From the NCBI RefSeq assembly GCF_001641825.1, contig NZ_LRFH01000014.1, positions 310,001 to 374,000 on the forward strand: 64,000 bases of DNA, in the 5' to 3' direction. The stretch is from Guyparkeria sp. WRN-7. Its GTDB lineage: Bacteria; Pseudomonadota; Gammaproteobacteria; Halothiobacillales; Halothiobacillaceae. The notes below the pieces were generated by a model that was given only the letters and a program-made list of their open reading frames with translations, searched no databases and had not been told where the DNA came from. This document shows, piece after piece, positions 50,701-61,404 of this stretch; the stretch's first letter is position 1; each line of letters begins with the position of its first letter. Made by a program: the position numbers and the translations under genes.

Positions 50701-51841
50701 CGCCCGAGTCGATCACGTAGTGGATGCCCGGTACGGTCAGCGAGGTCTCGGCGACGTTGGTCGAGAGTACGATGCGCCGCCCGGCGTGTGGGGCGAACAC
50801 GCGCTGCTGGTCGGCCGCCGACAGGCGCGCGTACAGCGGCAGGATCTCGGTGTTCCGCAGGCCGTGGCGCGAGAGCTGGCGCTCGGTCTCGCGGATCTCG
50901 CGCTCGCCGGGCAGGAACACCAGGATGTCACCCGGCCCCTCGTGGACCAGCTCGTCGACGGCATGCATCACGCCGCGGGCGATGGTGGAGCCGAGCTCCT
51001 CGTCGCGGGAGGCCTCCGGCGGGCGGTAGCGCACCTCGACCGGATAGCCGCGGCCGCTGATCGAGATGATCGGCGGTCGGCCGTTATGTTCATCGGCGAA
51101 ATGCTCGGCGAAGCGCTCCGGATCGATGGTCGCCGAGGTGATGATCAGGCGGAAGTCCGGCCGGCGTTTGAGCAGGCGCTTCATCACGCCCAGCAGGAAA
51201 TCGATGTTGAGGCTGCGCTCGTGGGCCTCGTCGATGATCAGCGCGTCGTAGCGCAGCAGGTCGCGGTCGTGCTGCAGTTCGGCAAGCAGCAGGCCGTCGG
51301 TCATCACCGCCACGCGCGAGTCGGGGCGGGTCTGGTCGGAGAAGCGCACCTTGTAGCCGACCGCGGTGCGGCCGTCACCGCCGCCCTTGCCCTCGTCGAG
51401 CTCCTCGGCCAAGCGGCGGGCGACGTTGCGCGCGGCGATCCGCCGCGGCTGGGTGTGGCCGATCAGGCCGCGCCGCCCGTAACCGAGCTCGAGCAGCATC
51501 TTGGGGATCTGGGTGGTCTTCCCCGAGCCGGTCTCGCCGGCGATGATGGTGACCGGGTGGCTCTCGATCGCCTCGAGGATTTCCTCGCGCGCCCCGGACA
51601 CCGGCAGGCTCTCGGGGTAGGCGATGTCGATCGCCAGCGCCTCGCGGGCGGCGACCTCGTCGGCGGCCTTCGTCACCCGGTCGACCAGCCGGTGCAGGGC
51701 CTCCTCGTCGGGCGCACCTTCCTCGAGCCGGCGCAGCTGCCGGTCGATCTGTGGCAGATGACGCAGGGCCAGGTGATCGCGATTGGCGTTGATATACGCG
51801 AGAATGCTCGCCGGATCGGCGCTGTCAACAGGATGGCTCAT
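47741..51841 (-). CDS. hrpA: ATP-dependent RNA helicase HrpA
   Basis: A DEAH-box helicase of 1366 residues, close to E. coli HrpA (1300). Motifs in order: GETGSGKTTQIPK (I), TQPRRIAARNVARRLAEE (Ia), IIDEAHERSLN (II), ITSATID (III), LSTNVAETSLTVPGIHYVID (V) and QRAGRCGRIAPG (VI), then the HA2/OB region and the long HrpA C-terminal domain. It rescues stalled ribosomes or collided mRNAs in recent E. coli work. The start is ambiguous between ATGs at 51841 and 51850; the frame continues open beyond both. It diverges from the SafE-like gene. Confidence 0.94.
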   Translation of the reverse strand: MSHPVDSADPASILAYINANRDHLALRHLPQIDRQLRRLEEGAPDEEALHRLVDRVTKAADEVAAREALAIDIAYPESLPVSGAREEILEAIESHPVTIIAGETGSGKTTQIPKMLLELGYGRRGLIGHTQPRRIAARNVARRLAEELDEGKGGGDGRTAVGYKVRFSDQTRPDSRVAVMTDGLLLAELQHDRDLLRYDALIIDEAHERSLNIDFLLGVMKRLLKRRPDFRLIITSATIDPERFAEHFADEHNGRPPIISISGRGYPVEVRYRPPEASRDEELGSTIARGVMHAVDELVHEGPGDILVFLPGEREIRETERQLSRHGLRNTEILPLYARLSAADQQRVFAPHAGRRIVLSTNVAETSLTVPGIHYVIDSGVARINRYHPRARLQKLGIEPVSQASANQRAGRCGRIAPGVCIRLYEEEDFDQRPAFTDPEILRSNLASVLLQLDSLKLGRAEEFPFIEPPDPRQLATARKHLFELRALDENGRLTDIGRKLSRLPIDPALGRMIVAAREHGDRATEDMLVLAAFLAIQDPRERPSEARGAADAAHAEFALAGSDFASALALWSAWHEVRRHKSRRQARQWAIKRYLNANRLIEWHDLVGQLRGSVDEMFRIRLPEFEPLVMPEKPKEGEKQQLPGKLAARLEQLHQAALAGLLDQIGMRDPAPPKKYQQAAGDHRGKKRRAPTVYLGAHNRRFYLFPGSVTVKAQPKWMVAAEIVETSRVFARMNAPINPRWLEPLAEHLVTREYNEPTWDAKSGRVGAFETTRLFGLPIVTKKRVDYGRIDPVEAREIFIRRALVEGDFESSQPFWQHNQALIEEIQTLEAKLRRPAFLVDEQALFDFYHARIPAHVTDARKLHHWIKKDRAAAGRLELTREDLLAAEPDDRRLAELPDHWQAGRYRLKLTYHFAPGEPDDGVSLHIPIGLLDAFDAAPTTHLVPGLRREKIETLIRGLPKAERRHFVPAPSFAEAVEERIGDTDLPLTQAVADELRRMTGHEVDPALLDESKLPEHLRMRFVAVDEDGEPIDADRDINALRGRQAQRARQAFNQRSKHRLEDHRTSEWDLGELPDTLTIESGGAEIEAHPALVDDGDAVRVELIDDPERARLIHEAGVVRLLLLARAQQVRQAESDLRGDRSLDTVRLHYSRLKATRPVPQEGMHRAKRADRAFDQELIFRAAWELAVAGEPPVRDAATFNQRLERLDQALGERAGARAQEVKSILERQHRLRRQLSGRLPLSVIEAAREIGEQLDLLIHPGFVWLAGDERLAALPRYLEGAEKRLEKTERQPERDRMLRVPFAPLAEQVASRLTKGTPDLPEWQRREALLDLLEGHRLAVFAQELAGKGAPKAKDVEAALSKG

Positions 51842-51935
51842 CCGACCCATTGTACGAAAAGCCACCGCCAAGCCGTGCCCGGATGATGCACGGGGCGCCA
51901 TCTGGACCTGACTGGAGCGTTGAGCAGGAGACCCG

Positions 51936-52631
51936 ATGCCGGAGAACATCAGCTTTTTCGCCGCCCTGGCCGTGGGCTTCTTTGGCGGCGTGCACTGCGT
52001 CGGCATGTGCGGCGGCATCGTCGGGGCACTGACCTTCGGCCTACCGGCCGAGACCCGCGAGCGCCCGCTGCGACTGCTGCCCTACCTGCTGGCCTACAAC
52101 CTCGCCCGGATCACGTCCTACACCGCGGCCGGCGCGATCGCCGGCACGGTGGGACTGCTGGGGCTGTCGCTGGTGCCGATGCAGCAGGCGCAGTTGGTAT
52201 TGCTCGGCATTGCCGGGCTGTTCATGGTGATGATGGGGTTGTACGTCGGTGGCTGGTGGTTCGGCCTGACGCGCATCGAGCGGGCCGGCTCGCGGTTGTG
52301 GCGGTTCATCGAGCCGGTCGGTCGGCGCCTGATGCCGGTGCGCTCGCCGGCGCAGGCCTTCGGTCTCGGCCTGGTCTGGGGCTGGCTGCCCTGCGGGCTG
52401 GTCTACAGCGTCCTGATCTGGGCGTTGTCGGCCGGCGGGCCGCTGGCCGGGGCGCTGCTGATGCTCGGCTTCGGTCTGGGCACCCTGCCGAATCTGCTGG
52501 CGATGGGGGCGTTCGCCGCCCAGCTGGCCGCCTTCGTGCGGCGCCAGTGGGTGCGCCGGGTTGCCGGCGGCATGGTGATCGCCTTCGGTGTCTATCAGCT
52601 GGCCTTGGCCGGGATGCGTCTGTCCGGTTGA
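51936..52631 (+). CDS. SafE/UreH-like (DsbD_2) membrane protein
   Basis: A 231-residue inner-membrane protein with six or so helices. It carries a conserved Cys-containing first helix, FFGGVHCVGMCGGIVGAL, and a second, WGWLPCGLVYSVLIWAL, a pattern found in DsbD-like/UreH-like proteins often linked to copper, nickel or cytochrome cbb3 maturation. It is annotated in many genomes as a sulfite exporter; I regard the substrate as unknown. It starts at ATG 51936 after GAGCAGGAG, and its stop lies three bases from the convergent acylphosphatase gene. Confidence 0.82.
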   Translation: MPENISFFAALAVGFFGGVHCVGMCGGIVGALTFGLPAETRERPLRLLPYLLAYNLARITSYTAAGAIAGTVGLLGLSLVPMQQAQLVLLGIAGLFMVMMGLYVGGWWFGLTRIERAGSRLWRFIEPVGRRLMPVRSPAQAFGLGLVWGWLPCGLVYSVLIWALSAGGPLAGALLMLGFGLGTLPNLLAMGAFAAQLAAFVRRQWVRRVAGGMVIAFGVYQLALAGMRLSG

Positions 52632-52634
52632 GGG

Positions 52635-52901
52635 TCAGCGCACGTTGAAACCCTTCAGGTCCTCGGGCGGCTCTTCCTGATGCAGGATGTCCTCGACCTG
52701 CGCCTGGGGCGGGCCGTGACGCAGTCGTTCCGTCACGGCCTCCACGTCGGCGCGCGCCCCTTCGAGCACGGCCTCGACCCGGCCGTCGGCCAGGTTGCGC
52801 ACCCAGCCGGACAGGCCGTGTTCGAGGGCCGTGCGGCGGGTGAAGTCGCGGAAGAACACGCCCTGCACACGGCCACTGACCCACAGGTGCATTCGGAACA
52901 T
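52635..52901 (-). CDS. acyP: Acylphosphatase
   Basis: An 88-residue enzyme that hydrolyses acyl phosphates. The signature VSGRVQGVFFRDFTRRTA contains the phosphate loop and catalytic Arg, and GWVRNLADGRVEAVLEG has the catalytic Asn. The usual length is about 90. The ATG is complementary to 52899-52901. It is convergent with the SafE-like gene, with a three-base gap and no terminator between them. Confidence 0.92.
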   Translation of the reverse strand: MFRMHLWVSGRVQGVFFRDFTRRTALEHGLSGWVRNLADGRVEAVLEGARADVEAVTERLRHGPPQAQVEDILHQEEPPEDLKGFNVR

Positions 52902-52951
52902 GATCGTCCTCCTCTCGATGGCATCGCCCGGAGTCTAGCCGCTCCGGGAGG

Positions 52952-53968
52952 CTAGTGGCGCGGCGCGCTGCGGGCCGCTTCCGGGATTTCCAGGTGACGC
53001 ATGCTGGCGGCGTCGCTGCCCTCGCGAACGATGCTGACGAAGCGTCCGTCCGGCGAGAAGGCGAGGCCTTCCCACTGGTCGATGCGTGGCAGCGAGCGCG
53101 AGGCGACCGGTCGGCGGATCGCCTCGGCCCAGGGCTCGCCGCGATCGCGGCGGAAGAAGTACAGCGAGGAGTAGGTCAGCACGGCCAGCAGGCGCCCGTC
53201 CCCCGACAGGGCCATGTCGGTGGGCAGGCTGGTCTGACCGCCGGTCAGCGGCGAGAGCAGCCAGTTGATGGGGTCGGTCGGCACCAGTCCGCCCATCGGA
53301 CCGATCAGGCGGGCCTCGTGGACCGGCGCTGCGCGCAGGCGCTGTCGGTCGCTGTCGCCTCGGGTCGCATCGAATGGCTGGCGCGCCGAGACGGGCAGCG
53401 AGAACAGCCGCGGCGGGGTCTCCCGCTTGCTCAGCAGCAGTATCTGGCGACCGGCGGGGTCGAGAGTCATGGCCTCGGTGTCCGCCGGCCCGTCGGGGTA
53501 GCGGTAGCGCAGCAGGGCGGTGGGCGCGGTGCGGATCTCGCCGGATGCCGGCAGGGTTGCCGGTTCCGGGATGAACCAGAGCGCGTAATCCGGCCAGCTG
53601 GCGCGGTTGTCACCGGAATCGGCGACCACCAGCGTGTCGACCCCGTCGAGGCGGCCACTTTCGATCGCCTCCCAGTCGCGCTGGGTCAGCCCGGTCAGCT
53701 CGACACGGACCCGGCGCTGGCCGTCCGGGGCGATGCCGTACAGAAACGGCGTCACCCGGCGCATCGAGCCGGGATCATTGATGTTGTCGTTGTGCGTCCA
53801 GAGCAGGTCGGACTGGCCTGTCGAGTAGGCCAGTCCGGAGGCCTCGTCGATGCCGGCCGGCAGTTCGGCTTCCGATGGCAGTGCCGAGCTGGCAGGGGCG
53901 TTCGGGGCCCACGACAGCGTCAGCAGCAGCGCGAGCGTCGGCCGATGGCGAAGGACGGAGAAGGGCAT
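52952..53968 (-). CDS. Exported predicted beta-propeller protein
   Basis: A 338-residue protein with a signal peptide (TLALLLTLSWAPNAPASS). The pattern IDEASGLAYSTGQSDLLWTH, GLTQRDWEAIE and VVADSGDNRA resembles a family of secreted beta-propellers whose first blades read EASG, HND and DWE. Later blades show DTEAMTLDPAGRQILLLSKR and WEGLAFSPDGRFVSIV. Catalytic activity is unknown. The start at 53968 was preferred to a GTG 14 codons upstream because the signal peptide begins here. A small GC hairpin at 54026-54044 lies upstream. Confidence 0.7.
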   Translation of the reverse strand: MPFSVLRHRPTLALLLTLSWAPNAPASSALPSEAELPAGIDEASGLAYSTGQSDLLWTHNDNINDPGSMRRVTPFLYGIAPDGQRRVRVELTGLTQRDWEAIESGRLDGVDTLVVADSGDNRASWPDYALWFIPEPATLPASGEIRTAPTALLRYRYPDGPADTEAMTLDPAGRQILLLSKRETPPRLFSLPVSARQPFDATRGDSDRQRLRAAPVHEARLIGPMGGLVPTDPINWLLSPLTGGQTSLPTDMALSGDGRLLAVLTYSSLYFFRRDRGEPWAEAIRRPVASRSLPRIDQWEGLAFSPDGRFVSIVREGSDAASMRHLEIPEAARSAPRH

Positions 53969-54132
53969 GGGCGGCTGAGCGTCGAGGCGAAAAGGGTATT
54001 GGACGGGCACGAAGATACCCCGCCTGCCCCGGTGTGTCCGGGGCGGGGCGAGGATGCGTCGGTTTGGTTGGTCCGTCGAAACCGCCCAAGGTTCCCCGTC
54101 GAGCCGGGGTGGCGGTTCGCGCAGAAGCGGTA

Positions 54133-54351
54133 TCAGGCGGGGCCGTCACCCGACGAGCCGCCCTTGCCGGCACCGATGGTGTCGATGCCGATCAGCCGAT
54201 AGACCGGGCAGAAGTTGATCACCGCGGTCGCCAGCGGGACGATGCCGATGTAGCCCCACCAGCCGATCACGCCGAACAGTGCCAGCGCGATCAGTGCCAC
54301 GCCGACCACGATCCGCAACCACTTGTCGATCACTCCGATGTTCGCTTTCAT
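54133..54351 (-). CDS. DUF2892 (YgaP transmembrane-like) protein
   Basis: A 72-residue membrane protein. The family pattern starts MKANIGVIDKWLRIVVGVAL and has two helices, with CPVYRLIGIDT at the end, as in the DUF2892/YgaP membrane domain. Alone (without a rhodanese domain) it is common in proteobacteria; function is unknown. GGAG lies before the ATG. The C-terminal tail is Gly/Ser-rich. Confidence 0.88.
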   Translation of the reverse strand: MKANIGVIDKWLRIVVGVALIALALFGVIGWWGYIGIVPLATAVINFCPVYRLIGIDTIGAGKGGSSGDGPA

Positions 54352-54404
54352 CGCGCGTTCCTCCGATTGAGGTCTGGACTAGGAATTCTCTGTGGCGAGT
54401 GTAG

Positions 54405-54713
54405 TCACTGCGGCGGGAATTTCCCGTGTTCGACGCGATGCAGGGCGGTATCGTTCTCGAAGTAGATGCTGAAATCGGCGTAATCCCAGCGGGTGATCGG
54501 CGGGGTCGGGTGGTCGCCCTGCGCGGGTACCGGGGCGAAGCGTTTCTCGGGCTCGCCGTAGCGGGCGGTCACCTCGCTCTTCGAGAGCCCGTGAACCGAA
54601 GCATGGGTTGCGCTGTCTTCTGCCTGGGCCTGGACGGCGGTGGCGGAGACGGTCATGGCGATCGCGAAGGCGATGGTCGCCAGCAGGCGGTTCAGGTGAG
54701 TCAACGGTTTCAT
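54405..54713 (-). CDS. Small BamE-like exported protein
   Basis: A 102-residue protein with a signal peptide (LLATIAFAIAMTVSATAVQA). The mature part GLSKSEVTARYGEPEKRFAP then PPITRWDYADFSIYFEND follows the pattern of SmpA/OmlA (BamE)-fold proteins, as in small proteins of pseudomonads. It lacks a lipobox Cys, so unlike BamE it is probably soluble and periplasmic. The ATG at 54713 has AGGAG nine bases upstream, whereas the open frame extends much further. The role is unknown. Confidence 0.75.
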   Translation of the reverse strand: MKPLTHLNRLLATIAFAIAMTVSATAVQAQAEDSATHASVHGLSKSEVTARYGEPEKRFAPVPAQGDHPTPPITRWDYADFSIYFENDTALHRVEHGKFPPQ

Positions 54714-54986
54714 GGCTAGCTCCTGGATCCTTGGTCGGATGGCTCGTTCCCTGACGGTTGCCCGGTGACTGATCGGCTGGTCGGTGTTGTCCGGCCGCGA
54801 CATTCCGGGCGCTGCCTCCCGCCACGGGAGCGGGATCGGCTCGCCACGACGGGAATTTCCGCTAGTCTGCGTCACGCCGCGTCATGCTGCAAGCGCGTCG
54901 GCGAGCAGCCACCCGCAGCGGGACAGTCGGTGCAGATGCCATTAGACTGCGCTGTTCCACGCATCGAGACCACACGAGAGGGCCGG

Positions 54987-56234
54987 ATGAGGCGAACATT
55001 CGAATGGATGATCGGGTTGCGCTACACGCGTGCCAAGCGACGCAACCGCTTTGTGTCGTTCATCTCGGCTACCTCGATCATCGGCATCACCCTCGGCGTG
55101 ACCGCCCTGATCGTGGTGATCTCGGTGATGAACGGCTTCCAGGACGAGCTGCGCGAGCGCATCCTCGGCATGACCGCGCACGTCACCGTCAGCCAGCAGG
55201 GCGGGGCGCTCGCGGACTGGCCGTCGGTGGTCGAGCGGGTGGACGGCAACCCCGCGGTACAGGCCGCCGCGCCCTACATCCAGTCCGAGGGCATGCTCTC
55301 GGCCGGGTCGGCGGTCTCCGGGGCGATCATCCGTGGCATCCGTCCGGCGCTCGAGAAGCCGGTCACCGACATCGGTGCCCACATGCAGCAGGGCGCGCTC
55401 GAGGATCTCGAACCGGGCGACTTCGGCATCGTACTGGGTTCGGCGCTCGCCCGTTCGCTGGGCGTGGGGATCGGCGACAAGCTGATGCTGATCAGCGCGG
55501 ACGTGGCCGTCACTCCGGTCGGCGGCATGCTGCGCCAGCGGCGCTTCACCGTGGCCGGCATCTTCGAGGTCGGCATGTACGAGTACGATCGCGGCACGGC
55601 GATGATTCATCTCGCCGACGCCCAGGCGCTGTTTCGCCAGGGCGAGTCGGTCACCGGGGTGCGTCTGACGCTCGACGACATCTTCGCCGCACCGTCCGTG
55701 GCGCGTGATCTTAACCACCGCCTCGGCCCGCCCTACGTGGCCCAGGACTGGACCCGTTCGAACGCCAATTTCTTCCGCGCGATCCAGATCGAGCGCACCG
55801 TGATGTTCATCATCCTGTCGCTGATCGTGGCGGTGGCCGCGTTCAACATCGTCTCGACGCTGGTGATGCTGGTCACCGACAAGCAGGGCGACATCGCCAT
55901 CCTGCGCACGCTCGGCGCCAGTCCCGCCTCGATCATGATGATCTTCATCATCACCGGGGTGGTGATCGGCCTGATCGGCACGCTGGTGGGCGTCGGCGTC
56001 GGCGTGCTGATCGCGGAGAACATCGACGTGATCGTGCCCTGGATCGAGAACGCCTTCGGCGTGCAGTTCATGCCCGCCGATGTCTACTACATCAGCGACG
56101 TGCCGTCGCGGCTCGACTGGGGCGATGTCGGCCTGATCGGTCTGATGGCCTTCGCCTTGTCGTTCCTCGCCACGCTCTATCCGGCGTGGCGCGCCTCCCG
56201 TGTCCAACCGGCCCAGGCCCTGCGATATGAATGA
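54987..56234 (+). CDS. lolC: Lipoprotein-releasing ABC transporter permease LolC/LolE
   Basis: The inner-membrane subunit that extracts outer-membrane lipoproteins and passes them to LolA. The 415-residue protein has four helices: one near the N terminus ([20 protein letters not shown]), a large periplasmic domain, and three C-terminal ones with [20 protein letters not shown]. The ATG at 54987 fits [20 protein letters not shown]; the frame upstream is open. The ATPase gene overlaps its end. Only one permease gene is present here, so a LolF-type homodimer is possible unless a second lies elsewhere. Confidence 0.92.
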   Translation: MRRTFEWMIGLRYTRAKRRNRFVSFISATSIIGITLGVTALIVVISVMNGFQDELRERILGMTAHVTVSQQGGALADWPSVVERVDGNPAVQAAAPYIQSEGMLSAGSAVSGAIIRGIRPALEKPVTDIGAHMQQGALEDLEPGDFGIVLGSALARSLGVGIGDKLMLISADVAVTPVGGMLRQRRFTVAGIFEVGMYEYDRGTAMIHLADAQALFRQGESVTGVRLTLDDIFAAPSVARDLNHRLGPPYVAQDWTRSNANFFRAIQIERTVMFIILSLIVAVAAFNIVSTLVMLVTDKQGDIAILRTLGASPASIMMIFIITGVVIGLIGTLVGVGVGVLIAENIDVIVPWIENAFGVQFMPADVYYISDVPSRLDWGDVGLIGLMAFALSFLATLYPAWRASRVQPAQALRYE

Positions 56235-56925
56235 TTCGTCCACCGAACGTGCCGTCCTCGAGGCGCGCGGACTGACCCGCACCTTCCGCGAGGGCAACCT
56301 CAACGTCGAGGTGCTGCGCGGCATCGACCTGACCATCCGGGCCGGCGAGCGCATGGCGATCGTCGGCGCCTCCGGGGCGGGCAAGTCGAGCCTGCTGTCC
56401 CTGCTGGCGGGGCTGGACCAGCCGAGTGACGGCGAAGTCTGGCTGGCCGGGCAGCGCTTCTCGGCGCTGGGCGAGCGCCGCCGTGGCCTGCTGCGCAATC
56501 GGCATCTGGGTTTCGTCTACCAGGCGCATCACCTGCTGCCGGAGTTCTCGGCGCTCACCAACGTCGCCATGCCGCTGATCATTCGTCGCGTGGGGCGGGA
56601 GCAGGCCGAGGCCGACGCCCGTGCCCTGCTCGAGCGCGTCGGGCTGGGTCATCGGCTGGACCATCGTCCGGGCGAACTGTCCGGCGGCGAGCGTCAGCGG
56701 GTCGCGATTGCCCGGGCGCTGGTCGCGCGTCCCGACGTGGTGCTGGCCGACGAGCCGACCGGCAATCTCGACACGCAGAGCTCGGAGGCCGCCATCGAGG
56801 CGATGCTCGAGCTCAACCGGGCCATGGGCAGTGCCATCGTGCTGGTCACGCACGATCTCGGCCTGGCCGCTCGCATGGACCGCACCCTCCGCATCGTCGA
56901 TGGCCTGATCACCGATCGTCTCTGA
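56227..56925 (+). CDS. lolD: Lipoprotein-releasing ABC transporter ATPase LolD
   Basis: A 232-residue ABC ATPase of the LolD/MacB class. Walker A is [10 protein letters not shown], the Q-loop lies in [15 protein letters not shown], the signature is [15 protein letters not shown], Walker B is [12 protein letters not shown] and the H-loop is VLVTHD. The LolD-typical [18 protein letters not shown] is present. It overlaps the lolC stop by eight bases (ATGAATGA), so the two are coupled. Confidence 0.94.
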   Translation: MNDSSTERAVLEARGLTRTFREGNLNVEVLRGIDLTIRAGERMAIVGASGAGKSSLLSLLAGLDQPSDGEVWLAGQRFSALGERRRGLLRNRHLGFVYQAHHLLPEFSALTNVAMPLIIRRVGREQAEADARALLERVGLGHRLDHRPGELSGGERQRVAIARALVARPDVVLADEPTGNLDTQSSEAAIEAMLELNRAMGSAIVLVTHDLGLAARMDRTLRIVDGLITDRL

Positions 56926-57063
56926 CCCGGCCTCGCGCCTGTCGGCGCTCTGTTCGGCAAAACATATTGCGACCCGGTCAGCAGGGTCTAGGCTCCTTTG
57001 CACGTTTTGATCGCTCCGCTCTGGAGCGATTGTCGACTGTGCTTTCCAGAAAGGAGGTCCGCC

Positions 57064-57545
57064 GTGGCAACACTCACCCTCAATGGTCGTCCGGTGACGC
57101 TCGAGGTCGCCGACGATATGCCCCTGCTGTGGGCAATCCGCGACTACGTCGGCCTGACCGGCACCAAGTTCGGTTGTGGCACCGGCCTCTGCGGTGCCTG
57201 CACCGTGCACGTCGATGGCGAGGCGACGCGCTCCTGCGTCACGCCGATTGCCTCGGTCGACGGCAAGGACGTCACTACGATCGAGGGGCTCTCCTCGGCC
57301 GGCGACCACCCCGTGCAGCTGGCGTGGGTGGCCGAGGATGCGCCTCAGTGTGGCTACTGCCAGTCCGGCCAGATCATGCAGGCCGCCGCGCTGCTGGCGG
57401 ACAACCCCGACCCGTCCGATGCGGACATCGATCAGGCCATGCAGGGCAACATCTGCCGCTGTGGCACCTACAACCAGATCCGCGCGGCGATCAAGCATGC
57501 CGCGGCGACAAAGATGGCCGGTCGTGACGGCGAGGAGGTGTCGGC

Positions 57546-57549
<4 letters not shown>
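57064..57549 (+). CDS. [2Fe-2S] subunit of a molybdenum hydroxylase (IorA-like)
   Basis: The small electron-transfer subunit of a xanthine oxidase-type enzyme, 161 residues. Two [2Fe-2S] clusters are seen: the plant-type ferredoxin motif [16 protein letters not shown] plus SCVTP, and the second with [10 protein letters not shown] and NICRCGTY. The start is GTG at 57064 with AAGGAGG ahead; a longer in-frame start at 56998 has no ribosome binding site. It overlaps the large subunit by four bases and matches the alpha subunit of isoquinoline 1-oxidoreductase by layout. Confidence 0.9.
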
Positions 57550-59689
<2,140 letters not shown>

Positions 59690-59693
<4 letters not shown>

Positions 59694-60706
59694 CCTCCGC
59701 CGCGCGGTCGTTCTCGGACCGCGAGGCGGCCCTGAGACTGGCCGTCGACGGGCTGGCCACCGGTCGCGAGGTGGTGCTGGTCACGGTGTTGTCGACCTAC
59801 GGCTCGGCCCCGCGTCGGCCCGGGTCGATCTGGGTGATCGTCGACCCGGGCGCCGACCGGCCTCGGATGCAGGGGTCGATATCCGGCGGCTGTGTCGAGG
59901 ACGACCTGCTCGACTGGCTTGCGCAGCAGCCGTCCCGGGGCGAGCGCCAGGCACCGGTGACCCGTTCCTATGACGGTCGCGAGCATCCCGGCCTGCCCTG
60001 CGGCGGCACCCTGACGGTACTGGTCGAGTGGCCGCGGCAACTCAACGAGCTCGAGCCGGCCCTGGCGGCCGTGTCCGGCCGGCAGCCGGTCTGGCGCCAG
60101 GTCGACCTGGCCAGTGGCGCGGTTGAATGGCGGCCCGCGACCAGTCCATTGGCCGAATCGCCGCAACACGACAAGCGGCGCCTCGCGGTGCCCTTCGGCC
60201 CGGCGTGGCGGCTCGTGATCGTCGGCAGCGGTCCGGTGGCCGATCAACTCGGGCCACAGGCGCTGGCCCTGGGCTTCGAGGTGATCGTCTGCGACCCACG
60301 CGACAGTGTGCAGCCGGCGCCTGCCGGAGCAACGCTTTCCTCGGAGGCGCCCGAGCGGCTGTTCGCACGCCTGGGACTGGATGAGCGCACCGCCGTGGTC
60401 GCGGTCGCCCACGACCCGCGCCTGGACGATCTGGCCCTGATCGACGCGCTCGACTCATCCGCCTTTTACGTTGCCGCGATGGGCGGGGCAGGCACGAGTC
60501 GGGCCCGCCGCGACCGGCTGGCCTCGCTGGGTGTCGACACCTCGCGGCTACGAGCGCCGGCCGGGCTGGACATCGGCTCGCACACCCCAGCAGAGATCGC
60601 CGTCTCGATCGCCGCCGAACTGGTGGCCGCCCGCAGCTTGGCGCGGAAACGTGCCGATGGCGTGGCGGCCATGCCGGTTGCCCGCGCCTCGCTGGATGCC
60701 GGCTGA
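59690..60706 (+). CDS. xdhC: XdhC/CoxI family molybdoenzyme maturation factor
   Basis: A 338-residue protein that binds and sulfurates the molybdenum cofactor for insertion into xanthine dehydrogenase-type enzymes. XdhC features: [14 protein letters not shown] with the [14 protein letters not shown] Cys motif, [13 protein letters not shown], then a Rossmann domain ([20 protein letters not shown]) and [18 protein letters not shown]. It overlaps the large subunit by four bases and mocA by eleven. Confidence 0.9.
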
Positions 60707-61280
60707 ACGCCGCGCCCCGGCCGAATCGGAGGCGGGCATCGTCGGCGTGGTGCTCGCCGCGGGGCGGGCGCGGCGCTTCGGGGCGGACAAGCGCTGGGCC
60801 AGCTGTCGCGGCGAGCCGCTGCTTGCCCATGCGCTGACGGTCGCGCGGACGGTCTGCGACCGCGTCCTGGTGGTGGTCGAGGCCCCCGATCCCCGTCTGG
60901 ATGCCCTGCTCGACCGACTGCCCGCCGAGGCGATCATCTGTCCGGAGGCCCACCAGGGTTTGGCGGCCAGTCGTCGCTGTGCGCTGGCTCGGATCGAGCG
61001 AGCGGTCGGTGTCGCGGGAGTCTTGATCTTTCTCGGCGACATGCCCGATGTTCGTCCGGTGGATGCCCTGCGGCTGATCCGTTCGATGCGCCTGGACGGC
61101 CGCCCCGTGCGTCCGGTGCATGACGGCCGGCCGGGGCACCCGGTCGCCTGTCCGCCCGGCTGGATTGGTCACGTGGCCGCGCACGGCTTTCCGGCCGGCG
61201 AGGGCAAGATGCTGCGCTGCATTCATCCTGGTGTGGTGCAGGACGTGGACCGACCCGGCGATCTCGGCATTCACGCCTGA
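60696..61280 (+). CDS. mocA: Molybdenum cofactor cytidylyltransferase MocA-like
   Basis: A 194-residue NTP-transferase. GIVGVVLAAGRARRFGADKR is the nucleotide-binding signature LAAGxSxRxGxxK; FLGDMPDVRP is the GDMP metal motif, and HDGRPGHPVACPP completes the fold. MocA adds CMP to molybdopterin, which is the cofactor form used by periplasmic IorB-like and xanthine oxidase-family bacterial enzymes, so its place at the end of this operon is consistent. The start overlaps xdhC by 11 bases; the frame opens earlier inside xdhC. Confidence 0.88.
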   Translation: MPAERRAPAESEAGIVGVVLAAGRARRFGADKRWASCRGEPLLAHALTVARTVCDRVLVVVEAPDPRLDALLDRLPAEAIICPEAHQGLAASRRCALARIERAVGVAGVLIFLGDMPDVRPVDALRLIRSMRLDGRPVRPVHDGRPGHPVACPPGWIGHVAAHGFPAGEGKMLRCIHPGVVQDVDRPGDLGIHA

Positions 61281-61404
61281 CCAGGGACTGACCCGAACGC
61301 GGCCGCGACGTCGTGCATCAGCCTGTGCTAACTTTTCAATTGACGCCGGGGCGCTCGTGCCGCGCCCGCGGACATCTCATCGCGATTGCATCAAAGGACC
61401 CCGG

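Noticed and set aside
49244-51886. 880-codon open frame antisense to hrpA
   Set aside because: Shadow of a conserved helicase gene, no homology pattern or start signal.
54026-54044. GC hairpin GCCCCGG-TGTGT-CCGGGGC considered as a terminator
   Set aside because: No T-run follows on either strand; it may be incidental in GC-rich DNA.
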